Shown piece after piece: positions 1 to 8,581 of a stretch of DNA of 30,103 nt. Below the pieces are notes generated by a model. The model was not told the DNA's origin. It made no database searches and saw nothing but the letters and a program-made list of their open reading frames with translations. The translations under genes and the position numbers were made by a program. Positions within the stretch are counted from its first letter, which is position 1, and each line of letters begins with the position of its first letter. This DNA is from CAZIGK01 sp964538615. Its GTDB lineage: Bacteria > Pseudomonadota > Alphaproteobacteria > Rickettsiales > RI-342. The stretch covers positions 1-30,103 of the forward strand of contig CAZIGK010000022.1 in NCBI GenBank assembly GCA_964538615.1. Reading direction: 5' to 3'.

Positions 1-3000
1 CTCACCTTCGCCGATGCCTATTTCGATGCAGCCGACTTTGATGGCGATACGCTCACCATCACCACCACTTCCACCACAGGCATTACGGTGAATGGCAGTA
101 CGCTTACAGGCAGCCGAAACATGCATGTTACCGGGGGCACCGGGAATGACCAGTTCAGTAGCGGAGATGGCAACGATACCCTGATTGGCGGGGATGGCAA
201 TGACACCCTCACCTCCGCAGGTGCGGGTGCGGATAGTATACTAGCTGGAACTGGCGATGATCTAGTGCAGTTTGTTGGACAGGATCTTGGTACAAGCGAC
301 ACTGTTTCCGGTAATGGTGGTGACGACACAATCGCCTTTACAGGAACCTTAACCCTGAACTCCACAACTTTTGCCAATTTTAGTGGCTTTGAAACCATTG
401 AACTCAACAGCAACGCCGCCCATAATTTGGATATCAATGACGATTATTTTGTCCGTGGAGATCTGGAAGGAGCATCCCTTGCCATCACCACCACATCTAC
501 CACAGGCGTTACAGTTAATGCCAGCGATCTGTCATCTTCATACGCAGTCGATGTCACGGGTGGCTCAGGCAGCGATGTACTGACGGGTGGTGATGGAGCC
601 GATACGCTACGCAGTGGCGCCGGAGGAACAGACATGCTCTCAGGCGGAGCGGGCGGTGATACCATCATATTCGATGGGACAACCCTTACAGCCTCCGACT
701 CTCTCTACGGTGGAGATGGATTGGATACCCTGCAAATTAACGGCGGTTCTCTGAACATTACTGCATCGGGAGGCTGGTTCAATCTCTACGGTTTTGAACA
801 TTTCATCGTGGTTGGTGGAACAGTCATCAGCGAACTGACGGATGCGTATTATGACTATGACTTCACTGGCACCGTCATGACCTACGACGGATCGGCAGCA
901 ACCCTGTCTTACCTAGACGCCTCGGACGTGAGCACGTCTACACGCCGCATTGATTTCACTGGTAGTAATGGAGATGATTCTGTTATCGGCTCTGGAAATA
1001 ACGACACCATTGATGGCGGAGCAGGCGATGACACCATTGATGGTGGCGCTGGCGATGATTCGTTAGTAGGTGGGGGTGGTGAGGACGTGCTGGACGGCGG
1101 CGCAGGCGATGATGTCATCACCATGGAATGGACGGTAAAAAACCCTGAGAGTTTTGCATTTTCTGCTTCTATGAGTTTATGGCTGGATGCTACGGACTAT
1201 ACAACATTAACTTTTGAATCTAACGGAAAAATCAGCGGCATAGAAGATAAATCCACTAACGGGCAGCATCTTACGCAAACGGACTCCACACAATGGGTAA
1301 CCTACAGCGCGTCCAATATCAACGGGCTACCAACCCTAGATTTCATGAATTCTGGCAATCAGGCTCTACTGGAACGAGCGAATGTGAATGTCAATACCCT
1401 GTTCGCCCCAAACAACGGCAGCATCTTTGTGATGCAACGTACTCTCGACCATGCGGCGGATTCACAAAATGTTGAATCCTATTGGGAATGGCGCGGCACA
1501 AACCGTGTGTTTTTAGGCCCATGGCAAGACAGAAACTATATTCAGTGGAACGCGGCCGCAAATGCCGTTTTTGAGGATCATACGCCATCTTTTTTCAATG
1601 ATGCCATTTTGATAGGCATGAACAAAACCGCCACAACTGCCACACTATCTTATAATGGCACCGATGTCTCATCAGGAGGGATTACCGCTTCTTTGCCTGC
1701 GTCACAAACCGGGACGATGCGCATAGGTAACCATGGCGATAGTCCGGATCGCACATTATATGGCGATATTTCGGAGATCATTTTGTTCAATAGAGACTTA
1801 ACTGCTAGTGAACAGCTCATATTCAATAACTACATGGCCGCAAAATATGGCATTGCATCGCTTGCCAGCTTTAACTGGTCTGTCAATGGAGGTACGGGAA
1901 CGGACACGTTCCGTCCGGAGGCCGGCTCAGAGGCCATGATTCTGCATCTTGGCACCCTGAGCCAGTTCAGCTCCATTGAAGTAATTGACCTGACAGAGGT
2001 AGATGCCGCTCACTTCCTCACCATCACCAATGCTTATTTTACTCTGGGCGATGGTGTCGAAAATAATACACTCAGCATTACGGCAGCAGGCAATAGCACG
2101 GCCATTACGGTACTGGGATCCACCATCGGCAATGCTTCCTACCTTCTGGATGTAACAGGTTCTGATGGCGATGACTATATGACCGGAGGCGCTGGCGATG
2201 ATAGCCTCACAGGTGGTGCCGGGTCAGACAGCATGACCGGCGGCAGTGGTGCAGATACATTTTTCTATGGTAATCTTGCGGATGCAAATGGCGATGTAAT
2301 TGACACGTTTGTCAGTGGGTCAGATGTTCTGGACTTCACCGGGCTGGGGCTGAGTTGGCTGGCAACCAGCAGCTTTACCGGAGGCGGTCAGGCAGAAATC
2401 CGCTACAGCATTTCCGGCAGTGATATCCTCATCTACATTGATGCAGATGGTAGCGGTGCGTCTGACTATAGCATGACCTTGCTCAACAGTGCCACACTGG
2501 TCATGACAGATGTGTTAGGAGCCTCCCTTGGGGGCGGAAGCAGCATCCAATTAACCATCGGAACCGATAATCTCGTCGGCACAGCCTCTGGCGATACATT
2601 TGAAGGGCAGGGTAGCCACCTTCAAAGCGCAGATACCCTAACGGGCGGCAACGGGCAAGATTCCATCACCCTGAACACTGATGCCACCACCTTCAACAGC
2701 ACCACCTTCGCAAACGTCACAGGCATTGAAAACTGGGAACTCAACAGCAACGCCGCCCACAGCCTCACCTTCGCCAATGCCTATTTCTCTTCCACGGGCT
2801 TTGATGGCACCACGCTCACCATCACCACCACATCTACCACCGGCATCACGGTGGATGCCAGCGCCGCCGCCAGCGGCCATGATGTAGATGTGACAGGCGC
2901 CGATGGGGATGATACGCTGAGCACCGGTGCAGGCGATGACACCATTGATAGTGGCGATGGCACCGATGTCATTGATGCAGGTGCCGGAGACGACATGATT

Positions 3001-6000
3001 TCTATCGTCTGGAATGGCGCAATCGGCCTGACAGTAACCGACATGACCCTCTGGCTGGATGCCACCGATGAAAGCACCTTCACCAAAACGGGCGCCAACA
3101 TTACCACATGGGCAGATAAAAGCGGCAATGGCCACATTGCCACGGGCAGCAATACCCCCACCTATGTCAGCAGCGGCATTGGCGGTCTAGCCTCCGTAGA
3201 CTTCAATGGCAGCAATGAATATTTCACTCTGGATGGTGACTGGCAAGATTATTTCACCGTTGATGCCTACACCATGTTCATCATTGGCAACGTAGATGAC
3301 GCAACGACCAACGATACCGGCGGCTACTATAATAATCAGGCCTTTGTTGGGGATTACGGCAATATCGTCACCTATGTACGCAACGGAAAGATCGGCGCCT
3401 ACAACTGGGATACAGGGCAGGATGTTGTTGAGCAAAACATGAGCGAGGACACCGACTATCTCGTCACTCAGCGTCACGAGGCAGATACCCTGTATCTGGG
3501 TCTCAATGGCGGAGCTGAAGTCAGCGTCACTTCCTACGATACGGATAATGATCCTCAACCTTTCTACATTGGCAAATCGGATGGTATTTCACTGGATGGG
3601 ATGATTAGCGAAGTCATCATCTTCAACCGCAACCTGACCGCCCCTGAACTGGCGAGTGTACAACAATATCTTATGAGCAAATATGGGCTGGGCGGCAGCT
3701 CAGCGAATAGTGATGCCATTGAAGGCGGCAGTGGCACCGACACGCTGAGGCTCAGCAGCGGTTCCAGTGCCATGCACGTCACCCTTGGCGATGCGGACGC
3801 CCCTTCCTCTATCGAGGTTTTCGACCTTACCGCCGCCAATGCAGCGCACAGCATCACCCTGACGGACAGCTACTACTCTGATCTGGCGGGCAGTACGGTC
3901 ACCATCCATGCCAGTGGCAACAGCACGGGCATCACCGTCACTGGCTCTGCCCTGACGGGCAGCAACGCGCTGGATATTGACGGCAGCGATGGAGCCGACA
4001 ACCTTATAGGCGGCGCAGGCGTAGATACACTGGTCGGCAACGCAGGCAATGATAATCTGCGTGGCGGCGGTGACGCAGACCTGCTCACAGGAGGCGATGG
4101 CTCGGATCGCTTCATATTTGCAGCCCTGACAGACTCCACCGATACCAATACTGACATTATTATGGATTATGTGGATGGTCAGGATGTCTTAGACCTCTCT
4201 GGCACCGGCATCTCCGACTTCGCTGACCTTACCATCACCTTCGATGGCACCTACACCATTGTGGATGACAATAACTCCACCTTCAAATTCAAAATGCTGG
4301 GCGACTTCACCAGCGTTCTAAACAGCAGTACTCTGGAAATTGACGAATCCTCCGTAACGGTTAGTGGTGGGGGGGGTAATGAGGCACTACTGGGCGGCTC
4401 CGGAGATGATGACATTTCCGGCGATAGCGGCAGTGATACCCTCTATGGCGGTGCCGGGAATGATTATCTGGAAGGCAGCTATGACTGGCAGGATGGCGCC
4501 AATGTACTCTATGGCGGCTCCGGGAATGACTATCTGGATGGCGGCGGCGGCAATGACCAGTTAGAGGGCGGCATCGGCGTGGATACGATGAACGGCTCCG
4601 GCGGCAACGATATGTTCGCCTTCCGCTACGTAACGGATTCCGGCATTGGCACCGGCAACCGGGATATTATTGAGGATTTCAACCGGGATGAAGGAGATAT
4701 TATCCACATCAGCCATATCCTCGGCGGCACAGCTTACAGCTTCCGCTCCGGTGGCAACGGTACCGCAGATTTCACGGGCAGTGGCCCCCAAATTGCATGG
4801 CAGCAAGGCAGTGGCATCACCGTCATCTATCTGGATACGGACGGCGATAATACGCAGGATATGGAAATCGAACTGGATGGACTCATCACCCTGCTCGCCA
4901 CTGACTTTGAATGGACCACCGCGCTGGAAATGGGCGAGGTCATGCCATATAGCAGTGATTCCGGTTCCTACGAATCTCACGGCACCGAAGGCAATGACCT
5001 GATCTATGGCGTAGAAGGCAATGATACCATCTATGGGGACGGCGGTAATGACTGGATTGTAGGGGGTTATAGCTGGCAATATTACGCGTCCTATATGTTT
5101 GGCGGTACCGGCAATGATTATCTGGAAGGCGGTGGTGCTACAGATTTATTGGATGGCGGGTTGGGTTATGACGGTCTGCAAGGTAATGGCGGTGCGGATG
5201 TATTCGTGTACCGATCGGTGAATGACTCCAAACCAGGACTGTATGTTCGCGACATTATTTTAGATTTCACGCAAACCGATGGCGACATCATCAACCTGAC
5301 CGACATTCTTGGGGGAACAGCCTACAGCTTCCACAGCGGCGGCGGTGGCACCGGCGACCTGACGGCCGGTGCAGCACAAATTGCATGGGAAAACTCCGGC
5401 GGCAACACCATCATCTACATTGATACGGATGGCGATAATACCCGCGATATGGAAATTGAACTCACCGGCAACATCACCCTGCGTGCCGATGATTTTGAAT
5501 GGGGTGATACCATTGGCATCGGCGGCATTATTTCCGGCACCGGAAATGGTGGAGCAACCAATAGCACCGGCACCTCTGGTAATGATCAGTTTGAGGGTCA
5601 AGGTGGCAACGATACAGTCTATGGTGGCGCGGGTAACGATGAACTATCACTGGGCTATAGCTGGGAAGGGGATAGCAATGTCGGCTACGGTGAAGAGGGA
5701 AATGACTATATCGAAGGGGCAGGTGGCGCCGACTATATAGATGGCGGCGATGGCAAAGATACCCTCATTGGCAACAACGGCAATGATACCATCTATGGCG
5801 GTTCGGGTAGCGACTCCATCGATGGAGGCAATAATAACGATGCTCTCTACGTCGGTGCAGGTGATGATACCGCTTTGGGCGGAGCCGGCAACGATACCAT
5901 CTACATCGACGGCGCTGATCTGGATAATAACGATAGTCTGGCAGGCAATGGCGGCACTGATGTTCTGGTGCTCACAGGCACTGCCACCCTGAACACCGGC

Positions 6001-6756
6001 ACCCTAACCCGTCTTAGTGGTTTTGAAACCATACAGTTCAATGCCAATGCCGCTCATTCCATCACCATAGACAACAGCTACTTTGGCCGTTCTGGTTATG
6101 CGGGTGGCAAATTGACCCTCAGCACCACCTCCACCATTGGTGTCACCATTGACGCCAGCGGCGCCAATAATACGCGCAGCATAGATGTTCAAACTGGCAA
6201 CGGAAATGATGCCATAACCGGCACAGAAGGCGCGGATACACTGCGTGGCGGCAGCGGCACCGATACCATCAACGGCGGCAGCGGCAACGATACTCTCCAT
6301 GGCGGCGGGGATGATGATACCTTAAGTGGTGGCGCAGGTAATGATTCACTGGATGGCTCAAATGGCCACGATGTGCTGACCGGCAATGCAGGAGCAGACT
6401 ATTTCCGCTTCACCAACGCATCCAGTATGCAGGATCATCATGATACCATTACCGATTTCTCGCACGCAGATGGAGATAAAATCGGCTTCACCGATGCCCA
6501 GTTCGTCTTTGGCAGCGGCGAAGGCAGTAAAACCGGCGTCACGTTGACTGACAACGTGGATATTGTCGCGATATATTCCGATTTTTCCGGCGGCACGTTC
6601 AGTGGTACGGGTTCAGCTACCTTCCTGTACGATACCACAGACGGACAAATCTGGTACGATGCGGACGGCACCGGTGCAGGCACCGCAGGGCTGGTCGCCA
6701 CCCTGCAGAACTTTGCCTCCTACACCTACGATGCCAGCGATTTCATTGGCGGTTAA
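1..6756 (+). CDS. Giant RTX (calcium-binding repeat) secreted protein, 5'-partial
   Basis: The frame is open from base 1, so the N-terminus lies outside; at least 2251 residues are present, ending DASDFIGG. More than 30 GGxGxDxxx nonapeptides mark it as an RTX protein, the kind exported by type I secretion through an uncleaved C-terminal signal and folded by calcium outside the cell. I see no cysteine, as is usual for this class. A beta module with the core NAAHS recurs at about 1, 382, 789, 1971, 2722, 3808 and 6019. Two LamG/ConA-like domains lie at about 1171-1850 and 3043-3690; both begin LWLDATD and end near YxxxKYG. Two serralysin-C-terminal-like modules lie at about 4615-4914 and 5206-5502. 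No catalytic domain is visible, so an adhesin or surface-layer role is likely, but this is inference. A type I secretion-like operon lies 6.4 kb downstream. Confidence 0.9.
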   Translation, partial: LTFADAYFDAADFDGDTLTITTTSTTGITVNGSTLTGSRNMHVTGGTGNDQFSSGDGNDTLIGGDGNDTLTSAGAGADSILAGTGDDLVQFVGQDLGTSDTVSGNGGDDTIAFTGTLTLNSTTFANFSGFETIELNSNAAHNLDINDDYFVRGDLEGASLAITTTSTTGVTVNASDLSSSYAVDVTGGSGSDVLTGGDGADTLRSGAGGTDMLSGGAGGDTIIFDGTTLTASDSLYGGDGLDTLQINGGSLNITASGGWFNLYGFEHFIVVGGTVISELTDAYYDYDFTGTVMTYDGSAATLSYLDASDVSTSTRRIDFTGSNGDDSVIGSGNNDTIDGGAGDDTIDGGAGDDSLVGGGGEDVLDGGAGDDVITMEWTVKNPESFAFSASMSLWLDATDYTTLTFESNGKISGIEDKSTNGQHLTQTDSTQWVTYSASNINGLPTLDFMNSGNQALLERANVNVNTLFAPNNGSIFVMQRTLDHAADSQNVESYWEWRGTNRVFLGPWQDRNYIQWNAAANAVFEDHTPSFFNDAILIGMNKTATTATLSYNGTDVSSGGITASLPASQTGTMRIGNHGDSPDRTLYGDISEIILFNRDLTASEQLIFNNYMAAKYGIASLASFNWSVNGGTGTDTFRPEAGSEAMILHLGTLSQFSSIEVIDLTEVDAAHFLTITNAYFTLGDGVENNTLSITAAGNSTAITVLGSTIGNASYLLDVTGSDGDDYMTGGAGDDSLTGGAGSDSMTGGSGADTFFYGNLADANGDVIDTFVSGSDVLDFTGLGLSWLATSSFTGGGQAEIRYSISGSDILIYIDADGSGASDYSMTLLNSATLVMTDVLGASLGGGSSIQLTIGTDNLVGTASGDTFEGQGSHLQSADTLTGGNGQDSITLNTDATTFNSTTFANVTGIENWELNSNAAHSLTFANAYFSSTGFDGTTLTITTTSTTGITVDASAAASGHDVDVTGADGDDTLSTGAGDDTIDSGDGTDVIDAGAGDDMISIVWNGAIGLTVTDMTLWLDATDESTFTKTGANITTWADKSGNGHIATGSNTPTYVSSGIGGLASVDFNGSNEYFTLDGDWQDYFTVDAYTMFIIGNVDDATTNDTGGYYNNQAFVGDYGNIVTYVRNGKIGAYNWDTGQDVVEQNMSEDTDYLVTQRHEADTLYLGLNGGAEVSVTSYDTDNDPQPFYIGKSDGISLDGMISEVIIFNRNLTAPELASVQQYLMSKYGLGGSSANSDAIEGGSGTDTLRLSSGSSAMHVTLGDADAPSSIEVFDLTAANAAHSITLTDSYYSDLAGSTVTIHASGNSTGITVTGSALTGSNALDIDGSDGADNLIGGAGVDTLVGNAGNDNLRGGGDADLLTGGDGSDRFIFAALTDSTDTNTDIIMDYVDGQDVLDLSGTGISDFADLTITFDGTYTIVDDNNSTFKFKMLGDFTSVLNSSTLEIDESSVTVSGGGGNEALLGGSGDDDISGDSGSDTLYGGAGNDYLEGSYDWQDGANVLYGGSGNDYLDGGGGNDQLEGGIGVDTMNGSGGNDMFAFRYVTDSGIGTGNRDIIEDFNRDEGDIIHISHILGGTAYSFRSGGNGTADFTGSGPQIAWQQGSGITVIYLDTDGDNTQDMEIELDGLITLLATDFEWTTALEMGEVMPYSSDSGSYESHGTEGNDLIYGVEGNDTIYGDGGNDWIVGGYSWQYYASYMFGGTGNDYLEGGGATDLLDGGLGYDGLQGNGGADVFVYRSVNDSKPGLYVRDIILDFTQTDGDIINLTDILGGTAYSFHSGGGGTGDLTAGAAQIAWENSGGNTIIYIDTDGDNTRDMEIELTGNITLRADDFEWGDTIGIGGIISGTGNGGATNSTGTSGNDQFEGQGGNDTVYGGAGNDELSLGYSWEGDSNVGYGEEGNDYIEGAGGADYIDGGDGKDTLIGNNGNDTIYGGSGSDSIDGGNNNDALYVGAGDDTALGGAGNDTIYIDGADLDNNDSLAGNGGTDVLVLTGTATLNTGTLTRLSGFETIQFNANAAHSITIDNSYFGRSGYAGGKLTLSTTSTIGVTIDASGANNTRSIDVQTGNGNDAITGTEGADTLRGGSGTDTINGGSGNDTLHGGGDDDTLSGGAGNDSLDGSNGHDVLTGNAGADYFRFTNASSMQDHHDTITDFSHADGDKIGFTDAQFVFGSGEGSKTGVTLTDNVDIVAIYSDFSGGTFSGTGSATFLYDTTDGQIWYDADGTGAGTAGLVATLQNFASYTYDASDFIGG
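4402..5717 (+). repeat. 588-bp super-repeat inside the RTX gene
   Basis: The codon for the Tyr of a Tyr-x-Trp motif occurs at 4480, 5068 and 5656, exactly 588 bases (196 residues) apart. The DFEW tetrapeptide ending the first two units falls at 4903-4914 and 5491-5502, again 588 apart. Units one and two share RTX repeats, the Tyr-x-Trp insertion, more RTX repeats and a serralysin-C-terminal-like domain containing LGGTAYSF and DTDGDNT. The third copy keeps only the start of the unit and then runs into other RTX repeats. Confidence 0.8.
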
Positions 6757-6789
6757 CCCCTCCAGCACCACACAGCGAATACCGCTCTC

Positions 6790-6818
6790 TTGCCATTTAC
6801 CCCTGCCTCCCCTATAAA
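6790..6818 (+). promoter_or_regulatory. Sigma-70-type promoter of ispG
   Basis: TTGCCA (6790-6795) and TATAAA (6813-6818) are separated by 17 bases, and the ispG start codon follows 44 bases after the -10 box. It lies after the stop codon of the RTX gene, so ispG can be transcribed independently. Confidence 0.65.
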
Positions 6819-6862
6819 ATGCTGCCTACGCATGTCAAAAAGCAGAAGCGGACTCCCCCCAT

Positions 6863-8083
6863 ATGTCATACCGCCACCTCACCCACGCTGTCAAAGTCGG
6901 CCATGTCTATGTTGGCGGTGGCCATCCGGTCGTGGTACAGAGCATGACCAACACCGATACGGCAGATATTGCCTCCACTACCCAGCAAATTATGGATTTG
7001 CATCGCGCTGGCTCAGAGATTGTCCGCATCACCGTCAATAACGATGCCGCAGCCAAAGCCGTTCCCCATATTAAGGAAAAGCTACTGGCACAGAATATCC
7101 ATGTCCCCATTGTGGGGGATTTTCACTATAACGGCCACACCCTGCTACAGGAAAACCCCGCCTGCGCCGAAGCACTGGATAAATACCGCATCAACCCAGG
7201 CAATGTCGGCTTCGGAGAGAAAAAAGACCCCCAATTTGCCGCCATTATTGAACAGGCGTTAATTCACCAAAAGCCTGTGCGCATTGGGGTCAATTGGGGC
7301 AGTCTTGATCAATCTCTCGCCACCAAACTCATGGACGAAAACGCCGCCTCCGCTACCCCGCAATCAGCAGACGCCATCATGCGGGAAGCCCTCATCCAGT
7401 CCACCCTCATCAGTGCTCAAAAGGCAGAAGAACTGGGCCTGGCGGCAGATCGCATCTGCATTTCCACCAAAATCAGCCGCGTCAATGACCTCATTGCCGT
7501 CTATCGGGAACTGGCCAAACGCAGCACCTATTCCCTGCACCTTGGCCTCACGGAAGCCGGCATGGGCGTCAAGGGCATTGTCGCGTCCACTGCGGCTCTG
7601 GCTCCCCTGCTGCTGGAAGGCATTGGCGATACCATCCGTGTTTCCCTCACCCCGGAACCCGGTGCCCCGCGGGAAAAAGAAGTCCACGTCTGTCAGGAGA
7701 TATTGCAATCTCTGGGGCTGCGCTCCTTCACCCCCATGGTCACCGCTTGCCCCGGCTGTGGCCGCACCACCAGCACCACCTTTCAGGAACTGGCGCAGGA
7801 TATTCAACGCTTCCTGCGTGATTCCATGCCAGAATGGAAAACCCGCTATCCGGGGGTTGAAACCCTGCAAGTGGCGGTCATGGGCTGCATTGTCAATGGC
7901 CCCGGCGAAAGCAAACATGCAGATATCGGCATTTCTCTGCCCGGTACGGGGGAAAGCCCTGCCGCACCCGTGTTTGTCGATGGCCAAAAAGTCACCACCC
8001 TGCGTGGAGATACCATCGCGCAAGAGTTTCAGGCCATGGTGCAGGCATATATTGAACGGCGTTTTGGCAACAAAGCTGCCTGA
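6863..8083 (+). CDS. ispG: 4-hydroxy-3-methylbut-2-en-1-yl diphosphate synthase (IspG/GcpE)
   Basis: IspG is the cytosolic [4Fe-4S] enzyme that converts methylerythritol cyclodiphosphate to HMBPP in the MEP isoprenoid pathway. The 406-residue protein has the full proteobacterial two-domain form. The N-terminal TIM-barrel part includes QSMTNTDTAD near residue 26 and the GDFHYNGH segment near residue 85. The C-terminal part carries the cluster ligands in ACPGCGRT and GCIVNGPGE. The ATG at 6863 gives the usual N-terminus (MSYRHLTHAVKVG) and sits a sensible distance from the promoter at 6790-6818. No neighbour belongs to the pathway. Confidence 0.97.
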   Translation: MSYRHLTHAVKVGHVYVGGGHPVVVQSMTNTDTADIASTTQQIMDLHRAGSEIVRITVNNDAAAKAVPHIKEKLLAQNIHVPIVGDFHYNGHTLLQENPACAEALDKYRINPGNVGFGEKKDPQFAAIIEQALIHQKPVRIGVNWGSLDQSLATKLMDENAASATPQSADAIMREALIQSTLISAQKAEELGLAADRICISTKISRVNDLIAVYRELAKRSTYSLHLGLTEAGMGVKGIVASTAALAPLLLEGIGDTIRVSLTPEPGAPREKEVHVCQEILQSLGLRSFTPMVTACPGCGRTTSTTFQELAQDIQRFLRDSMPEWKTRYPGVETLQVAVMGCIVNGPGESKHADIGISLPGTGESPAAPVFVDGQKVTTLRGDTIAQEFQAMVQAYIERRFGNKAA

Positions 8084-8581
8084 TATTTCTTCCCCTGGCT
8101 CCACTCGGCTTGCTAGCCTCATTCCGCGTCGGGGCTAAAGCCCCTCTCACTGCGTTCGTCAGACCCCATGCAGTTTAACCCTGCGCTGCTATATACCAGC
8201 CATCACGGTACTGGCCATGATAATTTTTTGCGCATAGGACGTTTTATACTTGTTTTTTTGCCACAACCACCGTATACACCTCCTCACAAGTTCCATGGGC
8301 AACTCTTTCGCACCTTGTCCCGCCCCATAGCCACTGGCTTGCGGGTCACCTCTATTCGGTGCATGTCCCCAGAAAGCCGTATACCGCAAGGGCTGTTGCT
8401 TTCCGCGTTCATTCAGGAGTTTCCACCACGCACTCCCTCTGGCAGGGGGTATCATATAATGCGCGGTTTGGCTCTTGGCTGATGGAACGGTTCCCTCAGC
8501 ATTCCATCTCCATGCATTTGTTGCATGCGGTGCCCTGTGTGCCGAATGCCACATGCATGTATATTCGGTATCGGATTTTCT
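8084..8581. other. 498-base gene-free leader upstream of the helicase gene
   Basis: No convincing gene is present; the possible open frames here look like chance. A small hairpin at 8131-8144 (GGGGC, TAAA loop, GCCCC) follows ispG but has no T-run. A T-run at 8224-8229 follows only a weak stem. A good -10 box, TATAAT, lies at 8455-8460 without a clear -35. Downstream of it are an inverted repeat GATGGAA/TTCCATC (8481-8487 and 8502-8508) with a competing inner stem GGAAC/GTTCC (8484-8494), and a second inverted repeat CATGCA/TGCATG (8511-8516 and 8522-8527). The helicase transcript may therefore have a structured 5' leader. Confidence 0.5.

Noticed and set aside
2638..3135. Long open frames antisense to the RTX gene
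   Set aside because: They are explained by repetitive Gly/Asp codons on the coding strand and match no protein type I recognise.
7284..8138. 284-codon frame overlapping ispG in another phase
   Set aside because: Its Pro/Arg/Ser-rich composition is a shadow of the GC-rich ispG codons.
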